Positions 7,883 through 18,999 of a stretch of 64,000 bases of DNA are shown here, piece by piece. Positions within the stretch are counted from its first letter, which is position 1, and the number at the start of each line of letters is the position of its first letter. The position numbers were made by a program, and so were the translations under genes. The notes under the pieces are model-generated. The model searched no databases. It saw only the letters and a program-made list of their open reading frames with translations, and was not told the DNA's origin. Source of the DNA: Kiritimatiellia bacterium (GTDB taxonomy: Bacteria > Verrucomicrobiota > Kiritimatiellia > UBA8416 > JADHWI01); NCBI GenBank assembly GCA_030744755.1, contig JASLPY010000001.1:124001-188000 (forward strand), read 5' to 3'.

Positions 7883-9645
7883 ACCTGGACTACAAGAAAG
7901 CACCCAACCTGCGAGAGTACTCAGTGGCCGACGGAGAAGCCCGGTCCGCTGGCGACGCACGCATACTGGCAAAAGATATTCCCTGCCAGCAGGCCTGCCC
8001 GGCCAGGACGAACGTGCCTCTCTACATAGAGCATCTCGCCAATGGTGATGCAACGGCCAGCTACCGCGTTAACCTGGAATGCAACGTATTCCCCGGAGTG
8101 CTGGGTCGCGTATGCACGCGCCCTTGCGAGGACCGTTGCAGACACCAATGGACCAACACGCAGGGTCCGGTGACAATCTGCCACCTCAAACGCGCCGCGG
8201 CGGATTCACTGGAAGCCAACATAGCACCTTTACCTTCGTATTTCGAAGACACCGGCAAACGGGTGGCAGTTGTGGGTGGAGGCCCGGCAGGACTTGCAGC
8301 CGCCCGGGAACTCAAACGACTCGGTCACAGCGTGACAATACTCGAGCGCGAACCACAGCTCGGCGGAATGCTTGTAGACGGCATCCCCAAGTTCCGCCTG
8401 CCGCGCCGGGTCGTGGAGAAGGAGATAGCTCTCATCATCGACAGCGGAATCGATGTTGAGCTGGGCAAGGACGTGGACGCAGCGATGATGCAGGAACTCG
8501 CCGACACGTACGACGCGGTTTGCATTGCAGCCGGAACCATGAAGGTCCAGGAGCTCGAACTGGATGGACTCCCACCGGACACGGCACTCTCCGGACTTGA
8601 ATTCATGAAGCAATACAATCGCGGAGAGATAACATCCATGTCTGGTGACGTAGTGGTCATTGGTGGTGGTTTCACCGCAGTTGACTGTTCGCGCTCATGC
8701 GCGCGAGCCGCGCGAAGACTTCTTGGCGAGGGAGATAATATCTCCATCATCTACCGTCGCAGCGAGCAGTTCATGGCTGCCACGCAGGATGAACTCGAGG
8801 AGATCGAACGCGAGAACATCAGTATCCGCACCCTTGCCACCCCGGTGTCGGTACGCATGGAAGACGGACTGCTTGCCGGCGTGACATTCCGCCGCAACAT
8901 TCTGGACAAAACTTCTGACGAAGAAAAGCCCCGCATGCTCCCTGTTCCAGACAGTGAATTTGAAGTTCCCTGCAAGCACCTCATCGTTGCCATCGGACAG
9001 ACACAGGAATGGGAGATTCTTCCCGAAGGCCTGGCCTTGACGGACGGTTTCGGCACCACGGCCGAACATGTCTTCGTAACGGGTGATTTTGCCACGGGTG
9101 CTGACAACGTCATCAAGGCGGTTGCCAACGGCAAGGCGGTTGCCGAGGAGATCGACGCGCATTTGACAGGCCGCGAGCGTATGCAGAGCTTCGTCCGGGT
9201 AGAGACGATTGAAAAGGACGGGTTCACCGGGCGCGTACGCGACCATGATCTGCAGTCCAGCGCCGAAATGCCGGTAAGCCCGGTACCCGAACGTGCCGAG
9301 GGAGACCGCGAGGTCGAACAGGGCTTCGACCCGGACAGCGCAGAGGCGAATGCCATGCGGTGCTACTTCTGCCACTACAAGTTCGAAATAGACCAGGACA
9401 AGTGCATCCATTGCGACTGGTGTATCGATGCCGCGCCCCGCGAATGCATCCAGCGTGTATCCCGGGTGTTCCTGGATGATGATGGAGTTGTTGACACCGT
9501 TATCGAGGCAACGCTTGCACACGAAGCCACGTACATCTGGATCGATAGCGATGCATGCATCCGCTGCGGGAAATGCCTGCGCGTCTGCCCCACCGGGGCA
9601 ATCTCAATGCAGAAAGCCGAACGAATCCACTGCCCAAGGACGTAA
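7879..9645 (+). CDS. GltD-like FAD/NAD(P) oxidoreductase fused to a 2x[4Fe-4S] ferredoxin domain
   Basis: The order of domains in this 588-residue protein is clear. An N-terminal cysteine-rich domain (CQQACPA, CNVFPGVLGRVCTRPCEDRC, residues 35-95) matches the cluster-binding domain of glutamate synthase small subunit and dihydropyrimidine dehydrogenase. The FAD site is VAVVGGGPAGLAAARELKRL (~130) and the NAD(P) site VVVIGGGFTAVDCSRSCARA (~257). The end carries two ferredoxin clusters, CIHCDWCIDAAPREC (~510; C-x2-C-x2-C-x6-C, slightly unusual) and CIRCGKCLRVCPTG (~560). The gene overlaps the sulfite reductase gene by four bases, so I infer NAD(P)H to FAD to Fe-S to sulfite reductase. No glutamate synthase large subunit is nearby. 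Redox role: high confidence; partner: inference from context. Confidence 0.88.
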   Translation: MNLDYKKAPNLREYSVADGEARSAGDARILAKDIPCQQACPARTNVPLYIEHLANGDATASYRVNLECNVFPGVLGRVCTRPCEDRCRHQWTNTQGPVTICHLKRAAADSLEANIAPLPSYFEDTGKRVAVVGGGPAGLAAARELKRLGHSVTILEREPQLGGMLVDGIPKFRLPRRVVEKEIALIIDSGIDVELGKDVDAAMMQELADTYDAVCIAAGTMKVQELELDGLPPDTALSGLEFMKQYNRGEITSMSGDVVVIGGGFTAVDCSRSCARAARRLLGEGDNISIIYRRSEQFMAATQDELEEIERENISIRTLATPVSVRMEDGLLAGVTFRRNILDKTSDEEKPRMLPVPDSEFEVPCKHLIVAIGQTQEWEILPEGLALTDGFGTTAEHVFVTGDFATGADNVIKAVANGKAVAEEIDAHLTGRERMQSFVRVETIEKDGFTGRVRDHDLQSSAEMPVSPVPERAEGDREVEQGFDPDSAEANAMRCYFCHYKFEIDQDKCIHCDWCIDAAPRECIQRVSRVFLDDDGVVDTVIEATLAHEATYIWIDSDACIRCGKCLRVCPTGAISMQKAERIHCPRT

Positions 9646-9663
9646 TGGCCACCAACACCATCC

Positions 9664-9732
9664 GATCTGAATTCTAGCGAATCCAGCTATTCTCGGCATC
9701 TTCATGTAGCTGAATTCGTTAGAATTCAGATC
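9664..9732. repeat. 26-bp-stem palindrome between convergent genes; copy 1 of a dispersed element
   Basis: Bases 9664-9689 and 9707-9732 pair at 24 of 26 positions with a 17-base loop. It lies in the 150-bp gap between the converging flavoprotein and esterase genes and may terminate both. The right side (9701-9730) matches the reverse complement of 46882-46911 at 27 of 30 bases, so it belongs to a repeat family. Confidence 0.75.
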
Positions 9733-9795
9733 CCCGATGCACAGCCTGCTTTCGCACCCATTCGCCATTGTGGCCGATAACTGGCGATCCGTGCG

Positions 9796-11202
9796 CTACT
9801 TCAGCTCCGTGATATAGATATTGCGGAACAGGTGTTGGCCGCCGTGGGGGACTTCCGCCTGGAAGGCAATATATCCAGTCTCCGGGCCTGCCAGACCGTC
9901 GGCTTTCCATCCAGGTTTGCCGTTAATCTCCAGTTCGGCACTAGTGCCCTTGACGGTCAGCTTGAACTTGTTCCAGTCATCCGGGTTGATCAACCCGCTG
10001 CTTCCTGCTCGCAGACCGTGGCAGTTGCCCTCCATCCCCTTTCGCAGGTTTGCCTGGTAACGACCGGGCCATGGACGACCGGGGTGCACAGTGTCATATC
10101 TGAAATACACGCCGCTGTCCCAGTTGTCTTCGGCCAGCTTCTTCCAGTCGAACTCCAGTACGAAGTCAGCGTATTTCTTCTCCGACTGGACAAGGCCGTT
10201 GCCGGTCTTGATAAGAATGCTTCCATTGTCGACCCCGGCTTCGCATGTCAGGACTTTCCATCCGTTGAGGTCCTTTCCATTGAAGATGGCGACGCGCCCT
10301 CCTTCGGAACCGGAAGCCGGCGGCATATTCAGGTACTGTTCAACCGCGGGTTTGCCGGATATCCAGCCCAGTTCCTGAAGGAAACTGTGGGATTCTGTCA
10401 CGGTGGCGAGGAACCACTTGTTCTCGTCTCTTCCGTAGTTGAAAAAGCCATGCCCCTGGCCATCGTAGATCTTGAGTACTGACTTGATCCCAAGGGCTTC
10501 CATTTCGGACTTGATAGCTTTGGCAACAGGCATCTTCACCAGTTTCTCATTCGACCCGAAGAACACAACCGCCGGCGGTGTCTTCTTGTCGATGTTGTGA
10601 CGCGGTGAGAATTCTTTCCAGTAATCCTTCACCCTGTCATAGCCGTAGCCTTCCTGGCTGTTGTCGTAGACGGGATTGAAAAGGACCATGGCATCGGGAC
10701 GCGAGCTTACCGACATATCCTCATCATCGTGCTCGAAGCCTTTGACCGTGCCGGTTGCGGCTGCCACGTGACCGCCGGCCGATCCCCCGCCTGATGCTAT
10801 CCTCTTGGGATCCACACCCAGTTCTTTTGCGTGTCTGCGCACGTACCGAATGGCGGCTTTCCCATCTTCCACGCATCCGGAAGGTTGAACATTGCCGTTC
10901 TTCTTAGTTCGGTACTCGGCGGACATGGCCAGTATCCCCTGCCCCGCCAGGTACTTGCTGTGATGGTAGAACTGGCTGGGACTTCCTCCGTTCCATCCGC
11001 CTCCGAAGAAAAACACGATAGCGGGCATGGGCTTCTTCGTGTCCGCAGGCGGATCGAAAACATGCAGTTTGAGGTCCGTGCCTCCAATGCTCTTGTACGT
11101 GATCTTCCGCGTTGGTTGAGCAGAAGAAGTCGAGGGTTTTGCCGAGGCACACGAGACTGAGATTAGTACTGCCAATATAATTAGTATGTGTGTAGTTTTC
11201 AT
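9796..11202 (-). CDS. Secreted alpha/beta-hydrolase (esterase) fused to a DUF1080 (3-keto-disaccharide hydrolase) domain
   Basis: The 468-residue protein starts at the ATG at 11202, giving a signal peptide MKTTHILIILAVLISVSCAS; the frame upstream of it is not protein-like. A cysteine at ~18 could make it a lipoprotein, although the lipobox is imperfect. Residues 45-290 form an alpha/beta-hydrolase: HDLAP-type opening replaced by VFFFGGGWNGGSP (oxyanion loop HGGGW-like, with FFGGGW), nucleophile serine in GGGSAGGHVA (~148) and the catalytic histidine in GQGHGFFNYG (~265). Residues 300-468 are a DUF1080 jelly roll (IFNGKDLNGWKV, DWNKFKLTVKG, HLFRNIYITELK). Family knowledge suggests sugar-ester removal or keto-sugar hydrolysis in the periplasm. 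It lies 34 bp after the Gfo/Idh gene. Confidence 0.88.
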   Translation of the reverse strand: MKTTHILIILAVLISVSCASAKPSTSSAQPTRKITYKSIGGTDLKLHVFDPPADTKKPMPAIVFFFGGGWNGGSPSQFYHHSKYLAGQGILAMSAEYRTKKNGNVQPSGCVEDGKAAIRYVRRHAKELGVDPKRIASGGGSAGGHVAAATGTVKGFEHDDEDMSVSSRPDAMVLFNPVYDNSQEGYGYDRVKDYWKEFSPRHNIDKKTPPAVVFFGSNEKLVKMPVAKAIKSEMEALGIKSVLKIYDGQGHGFFNYGRDENKWFLATVTESHSFLQELGWISGKPAVEQYLNMPPASGSEGGRVAIFNGKDLNGWKVLTCEAGVDNGSILIKTGNGLVQSEKKYADFVLEFDWKKLAEDNWDSGVYFRYDTVHPGRPWPGRYQANLRKGMEGNCHGLRAGSSGLINPDDWNKFKLTVKGTSAELEINGKPGWKADGLAGPETGYIAFQAEVPHGGQHLFRNIYITELK

Positions 11203-11236
11203 ATCGAATTTGGAATTCAAAGTCCGTGGAGTTTCT

Positions 11237-12634
11237 TTACGCAAGTTTGTAGAACTCTTCCCAGCCCTTGCGGGGGGCATGCCCCTTGAGCAGGGCGTTT
11301 GCTCTGGCGTTGTTCGTAATCTGCTTCGTCTTCGTATCGAACTTGAGAGTCCCGCCAAGGCGCTGTGCGATGCACCCTAACGTGAAGACCTGAGTAAGAG
11401 GCCCGGACACCGCGAACTTGGAATTGCACTCCTCCCTGCCCATCGCCGCATAGAGGAAGTTCTTCATGTGGTTCTGGTTGGTGTCTCCCTTATCGATCTC
11501 CGGGAATTTGGATGACATGTCCTTCATCTTTGTTTCCGGGATAATGCGCAGCCCGGAGCTATGGGTACCACCCATGAAGACCAGGTCGTCACTGTACATG
11601 ACCTTGCCGCATGCAGGTACGTTTCGCTTCCCGTCCAATTCCTTCGGACGAGGAGGCTTGTTCCTTGTGCCGTCATACCAGTTGATGGCCATAGCCGGCA
11701 TGTCTTTACCGCGCTCGGCAAATTCAAAAGCGATCGTGCTTCCCATCGGGTAGATGAAATCATTCTGCCCCTCAAGCTTGTCTGCACGGATTTCGTAAGG
11801 GAGCCCCAGCTTGAGAAAACGATGGATCGTATCAAGCGTGTGCGGACCCCAGTCACCGAAAGCCCCGTCTCCATAGTCATACCACCCGCGCCAATTGCCC
11901 GGGTCGTACTTGGAGTTGTAAGGATGCACAGGTGCCGTACCGCACCACACGTCCCAATTCATACCCTCGGGCTTAGGCTGCTCTTCGGGAAAAGCGGTTA
12001 CCTTGCCCCAGGGATGCCAGCGGCGGCCCTTGTTCATGCAAGCGTCGACTTTCCTGACATTCTTTATGATGCCGGCCTCGACCCATGCCTTGAATTGAAG
12101 TCGCTGCCCCCCGGAATGCCCCTGGTTACCCATCTGGCAGGCCACTTTATATTTCTTTTCAGCAGCCATGAGCAGCTCGCACTCTTCGAATGTGTGAGCC
12201 AGTGGCTTCTCCACGTAAATGCTCTTGCCCAACGACATGGCAAGCATGGATATCGGAAAATGCGCGTGGTCGGGAACACCGACCGTACAGGCATCAATCT
12301 TGTCGCCCATCTCGTCGAACATCTTGCGGAAGTCATTGTAGACTTTCGCGTCTTTGTGCTTTGCCTTGAATCCACCTGCCCGTGATGCCACAACGTCACA
12401 GAGCGCAACGACATTTACCAGGCCGCTCCCGGCAGCCCCTTTGCCAATTCCGCCTCCCTGGTGTGAACAACCGATGATTGCCAGGTTCAGCTTCTCGCTG
12501 GGAGGAGCCGCGTTGTTCTTCTTCGAATCCTTGGATTTGGGAGCCGCGTAGGCCGGAACGATATTGAAAGCACTTACGGCCGACAAGGCAGCCGTGTTTC
12601 TCAGGAATGTTCGTCGATTGATTCGTTTTCTCAT
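11237..12634 (-). CDS. Gfo/Idh/MocA family oxidoreductase, Tat-exported
   Basis: The 465-residue protein starts with RRTFLRNTAALSAVSAFNIV, a twin-arginine signal, so it is exported folded with its cofactor. The Rossmann segment LNLAIIGCSHQGGGIGKGAA starts near residue 48. The family's EKPL motif is present as YVEKPLAHTFEECELL (~140), and the QMGNQGHSGGQRLQF segment (~165) is typical of the Planctomycete/Lentisphaera secreted subfamily. WDVWCGTAPVHPYNSKYDPGNW and WGPHTLDTIHRFL follow, as in that group. These enzymes oxidise or reduce sugars and inositols with NAD(P). Beside two DUF1080 proteins it may generate the 3-keto sugars that DUF1080 enzymes hydrolyse. Its start is 1 bp after the stop of the DUF1080 gene, so they are coupled. 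Confidence 0.92.
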   Translation of the reverse strand: MRKRINRRTFLRNTAALSAVSAFNIVPAYAAPKSKDSKKNNAAPPSEKLNLAIIGCSHQGGGIGKGAAGSGLVNVVALCDVVASRAGGFKAKHKDAKVYNDFRKMFDEMGDKIDACTVGVPDHAHFPISMLAMSLGKSIYVEKPLAHTFEECELLMAAEKKYKVACQMGNQGHSGGQRLQFKAWVEAGIIKNVRKVDACMNKGRRWHPWGKVTAFPEEQPKPEGMNWDVWCGTAPVHPYNSKYDPGNWRGWYDYGDGAFGDWGPHTLDTIHRFLKLGLPYEIRADKLEGQNDFIYPMGSTIAFEFAERGKDMPAMAINWYDGTRNKPPRPKELDGKRNVPACGKVMYSDDLVFMGGTHSSGLRIIPETKMKDMSSKFPEIDKGDTNQNHMKNFLYAAMGREECNSKFAVSGPLTQVFTLGCIAQRLGGTLKFDTKTKQITNNARANALLKGHAPRKGWEEFYKLA

Positions 12635-12635
12635 G

Positions 12636-13295
12636 TTACTTGCTCTCCTGGCTAATCTTGCGAATCCTTATGTTTCTGTACCACACCTTGTTGCCGTGAT
12701 CCTGGAGGAAAATGCGCCCCGGCCCTTCGCCATATCCCTGCTTCCCCTTGAACTTGCTCTTGGCCTTTGCCTTCGCCCAGTCATCGGAAGACGTATCCGT
12801 CTCGAGAACCAATTTGCCGTTGAGCCAGTGCTCCAGCCGCGTCCCTTTGGCAACGATGCGCGCCTGGTTGAATTCACCCACGGGCATCAAAGTCTTCTGG
12901 TCATTGCATTTGAACATCGCATACATGGCCGCCGCACTGGTCAATGGGTTCTTGCCGTTGACGTGCTTCTCGTCGTCAAGTACCTGGTACTCGGGACCCA
13001 GCCCTTTCGTGAAGCGGTACTTGATACCACTGTTTCCCCCTTCAGAAATCTTCCATTCAAGCTCCAGTTCAAAGTCCTTGTATTCCCCCACGGACACAAT
13101 ATTGCCGCCACCGGAAGCCCGGTGGATGCATCCTTCCTCGACAACCCATCCTTTGGATACCGGCTGCCCGTTTGTCAACTGCCAGCCCTCCAGGGTCTTG
13201 CCGTCGAAAAGAACCTGCCACTCATTGTCTGCACTACTTACCAAAGACACGCACATCGCGGTCAACATCAACACACAAGCTAATCTGATATTCAT
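12636..13295 (-). CDS. Secreted DUF1080 (3-keto-disaccharide hydrolase-type) protein
   Basis: The 219-residue protein starts at the ATG at 13295 with AAAGGAG upstream and has a signal peptide (MNIRLACVLMLTAMCVSLVS). The DUF1080 domain covers nearly all the rest: WQVLFDGKTLEGWQLTNG (~27), GGGNIVSVGEYKDFELELEW (~60), a glycine-rich stretch SGIKYRF (~90) and the closing KVWYRNIRIRKI. This is a concanavalin-like jelly roll acting in the periplasm. Members have been shown to hydrolyse 3-keto-glycosides, but many remain untested. It is the first gene of a three-gene run (DUF1080, Gfo/Idh, esterase-DUF1080), separated from lacZ upstream by 147 bp with a perfect hairpin. Confidence 0.9.
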   Translation of the reverse strand: MNIRLACVLMLTAMCVSLVSSADNEWQVLFDGKTLEGWQLTNGQPVSKGWVVEEGCIHRASGGGNIVSVGEYKDFELELEWKISEGGNSGIKYRFTKGLGPEYQVLDDEKHVNGKNPLTSAAAMYAMFKCNDQKTLMPVGEFNQARIVAKGTRLEHWLNGKLVLETDTSSDDWAKAKAKSKFKGKQGYGEGPGRIFLQDHGNKVWYRNIRIRKISQESK

Positions 13296-13362
13296 GCTTT
13301 CTCCTTTCAATCTGTAATCATAGTGAGACGGCCGCCGACCTTTCAAGAGATATGTACTATCT

Positions 13363-13389
13363 GGCTTTTCCGCTGGCAGCGGAAAAGCC
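13363..13389. repeat. Perfect 12-bp stem hairpin, 3-base loop, between lacZ and the DUF1080 gene
   Basis: GGCTTTTCCGCT (13363-13374) is the exact reverse complement of 13378-13389. It lies downstream of the lacZ stop on the minus strand. No T-run follows in that direction, so it is at best an atypical terminator or a transcript-stabilising structure. The neighbouring bases 13390-13415 hold short degenerate repeats of ggttgac/ggttaa/ggttgat. Confidence 0.6.
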
Positions 13390-13442
13390 AATGGTTGACG
13401 GTTAATGGTTGATGAGGAGATCATGTACTTGATTCACGCAGC

Positions 13443-17048
<3,606 letters not shown>

Positions 17049-17120
17049 CTACCCGGGTTGACAGAACAGATTACGGAATAGGGCGGTGCAAGTTCAAGAA
17101 CAGGATCGAATGGCCGCCTG

Positions 17121-17510
17121 TCATTTCGTGGAGGCGCAGGCCGTTTCACGCCATGCAGCATATTCGGCCTCGGAGCACTCACTCGCCGCCAGGGCCAGAG
17201 TCTGGACAACTACTTCTTCCTCCGGGGCGGTGACATCGAGATGATTTGCTCCAAGGAAAATGTACGCAGCCATGAAGCCCAAGCGTTTGTTGCCGTCGAT
17301 AAAGGGATGGTTCTTCACAATGCCGTAGGCGTAGGCAGCGGCAAGATCAAAGAGAGTAGGGTCCCCGTAAGCATGCAGCTGCTCTGGGCGAGCGAGTGCC
17401 GACTGGAGCAGACCTTCATCCCTAACGCCGGCAAGGCCGCCGAAACGCGCCAGTAACTCTTGGTGAACCGCGTCTATAACGGCTCGTGTCAACCAAACAG
17501 GAGTCTTCAT
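17121..17510 (-). CDS. doc: Death-on-curing (Doc/Fic-fold) toxin
   Basis: The protein has 129 residues, the normal Doc size. The Fic core motif is intact as HPFIDGNKRLGFMAAYIFL (~residue 67), with the histidine, aspartate and NKR that bind and transfer the nucleotide phosphate. The N-terminal WLTRAVIDAVHQELLARFGG is typical of Doc. Doc proteins phosphorylate elongation factor EF-Tu and stop translation. The start codon overlaps the stop of the antitoxin gene by four bases, so toxin translation depends on the antitoxin. The partner is an AbrB/MazE-fold protein instead of Phd; such pairs are known in databases. It sits inside the polysaccharide block and may be a mobile insertion. Confidence 0.93.
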   Translation of the reverse strand: MKTPVWLTRAVIDAVHQELLARFGGLAGVRDEGLLQSALARPEQLHAYGDPTLFDLAAAYAYGIVKNHPFIDGNKRLGFMAAYIFLGANHLDVTAPEEEVVVQTLALAASECSEAEYAAWRETACASTK

Positions 17511-17737
17511 TTGGCCAACTGCCTAAGTGCATTGCGGTACTTCTCCATCCCCTGCTCGGCTATGTCCATCATCTCCTCAAACCCCGGGCGTTCCGGGGTA
17601 ACGCGCAGCGCGCTCTCCGGGGCTTCGGTGAGGTAGAGGGTAGCCCCCTCCTTAACTCTCATGGCCTGAACCGCCTCTTTGGGCAGAACAATCCCAAGGG
17701 AGTTACCGATCCGACGTACTTTGGTTTTCATTGTCAT
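17507..17737 (-). CDS. AbrB/MazE (SpoVT-AbrB) family antitoxin
   Basis: This 76-residue protein has a swapped-hairpin DNA-binding domain in its first 45 residues: VRRIGNSLGIVLPKEAVQAM then VKEGATLYL. The C-terminal 30 residues (FEEMMDIAEQGMEKYRNAL) form a helix that should fold on and neutralise Doc. The start is ATG at 17737, with a second in-frame ATG at 17731. No Shine-Dalgarno sequence is visible, and the predicted transcript begins at or near the ATG. It probably represses its own promoter through the palindrome at 17741-17754. Confidence 0.9.
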   Translation of the reverse strand: MTMKTKVRRIGNSLGIVLPKEAVQAMRVKEGATLYLTEAPESALRVTPERPGFEEMMDIAEQGMEKYRNALRQLAK

Positions 17738-17740
17738 GTA

Positions 17741-17772
17741 ATAACAATAGTTATAATTCTAGCGAATGTCAA
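17741..17772 (-). promoter_or_regulatory. Sigma70-type promoter and palindromic operator of the AbrB-Doc module
   Basis: On the minus strand TTGACA (17772-17767) and TATTGT (17749-17744) are separated by exactly 17 bases. The palindrome ATAAC-N4-GTTAT (17741-17754) covers the -10 box. The expected start point falls at or within a few bases of the antitoxin ATG (17737), giving a leaderless or nearly leaderless mRNA. Confidence 0.7.
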
Positions 17773-17858
17773 CCTGCAAATCGCGTTGGTGACAGGTGAG
17801 GACACCTGTCCTACGGGGAGTTTCTCCAGAAGTGCCGCAGAAAACTTAACTCGTCTTA

Positions 17859-18917
17859 TCATTTTCCGGCTTCTCCTTCTTCCTCATTTGTTCCCAGATC
17901 GTGCTGCCTCGTCAAACCCCACACTGCGGACTTTCCCTTGCGCTGTGCGGCGAGCCAGTTGAGCGCGGCATTGTGAATGATCTCATGCCTACCGTCGAAA
18001 ATGGTAACGCGCGTATTCTTCGAGATCTTACGAAAAACTGGCTGTTTGCCGCCGTAGAGGGGATCTTCGCCGGCTTTCTCGAGTCCTTCCGGAAGGGCCT
18101 GCTTCTCGTAGAACTCCTCGATCAACGCGGGGGCAATGCGTTTCTTCCCGGGGACAACAGCATTGAATGCATACAGCGAATGTGAAAAGGGCACGCTACC
18201 GCCCTTGTGGCCGTCCGTAACTCCCGCATTGATGTCGAGGTTGACCCCCTCCGCTTTGTCAAGATAGCTCACTGGCGAACGTTTGACACATTCCTCGGCA
18301 GCTTGCTTGTTCTGATCCGGCCGTCCACCCACCGCCTTCTCAATATGGCCGGCATACTTGCTGTTGCCTTTCTTCTGTTCCCACCAGGCACGGACATCAC
18401 TGATTGGCACCCAGGCCGAGACGCCCGCCCAGATATCAGGAGCACGGCCGGCCATCAGGATCGACATGTGGCCGCCTCCCGAGGCACCGACGAGATAAAT
18501 GCGGTCACTGTCGACAGCATAGTTCTTCTTCATGAACTCCACGGCATCGACAATATCCTGCACCGCCATATTCGAACCACATGCCTCCGGCGTCCAGTTG
18601 GGCCCCCGGAAGTCAGGATGTATGAAGTGCCAATCCTTGTCCATGCACCAGCGTGCGTAGACGACCCCCCCTCCCCCGGACGTGTAACTACACGACCAGG
18701 TATGCAAACCAACCAGTAAGGGACGTTTCTCCCTGGCCTTCGCCGAATAGAGAAGCGTCGGCTGTTTGGTATTGTCGATGCTCGTCGAATAGTGGAGCGT
18801 TTTCACTTCCGCCGGCCACCCCTTTGGCGCTGGCGAAAGTGCCGGGGTTTCCAAGGCTACGGCAGTGCCCGCCACACCTGCAAGGAGGGCACCTGTAATG
18901 GGTGTCAGTTTCTTCAT
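17859..18917 (-). CDS. Secreted prolyl-oligopeptidase-like alpha/beta-hydrolase (esterase)
   Basis: The 352-residue protein starts at ATG 18917, giving the signal peptide MKKLTPITGALLAGVAGTAV; an ATG at 18944 is possible but adds a charged leader. The nucleophile elbow is GASGGGHMS (~residue 200), within IYLVGASGGGHMSILMAGRA. The upstream strand LVGLHTWSCSYTSGGG (~75) supplies the oxyanion hole, and the histidine in FDGRHEIIHN (~320) completes the triad. The C-terminus HEIIHNAALNWLAAQRKG is usual for the S9-like carbohydrate esterase group of PVC bacteria. It probably removes acyl groups from polysaccharides in the periplasm. It lies 82 bp after the sulfatase gene on the same strand and is likely in one operon with it. 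Confidence 0.85.
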   Translation of the reverse strand: MKKLTPITGALLAGVAGTAVALETPALSPAPKGWPAEVKTLHYSTSIDNTKQPTLLYSAKAREKRPLLVGLHTWSCSYTSGGGGVVYARWCMDKDWHFIHPDFRGPNWTPEACGSNMAVQDIVDAVEFMKKNYAVDSDRIYLVGASGGGHMSILMAGRAPDIWAGVSAWVPISDVRAWWEQKKGNSKYAGHIEKAVGGRPDQNKQAAEECVKRSPVSYLDKAEGVNLDINAGVTDGHKGGSVPFSHSLYAFNAVVPGKKRIAPALIEEFYEKQALPEGLEKAGEDPLYGGKQPVFRKISKNTRVTIFDGRHEIIHNAALNWLAAQRKGKSAVWGLTRQHDLGTNEEEGEAGK

Positions 18918-18999
18918 AGGGTAGGTATACCTTTCGGTGGCCACTGATACAATCCGTCAACCGGAAACTTGCCACGCTTGACGTTAATGCCTTGTTACG

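Noticed and set aside
6977-8053. Long minus-strand open frame (358 codons) opposite the sulfite reductase and flavoprotein genes
   Set aside because: It covers the 3' end of one well-recognised gene and the 5' start of another, has no family features and is a by-product of GC-rich codon use.
12564-13283. Plus-strand open frame of 239 codons with hydrophobic start
   Set aside because: Antisense to the DUF1080 gene and the Gfo/Idh signal peptide, which explains the hydrophobic run.
13363-13389. Intrinsic terminator of lacZ
   Set aside because: Stem is perfect, but no T-run follows on either strand, so it is listed only as a hairpin.
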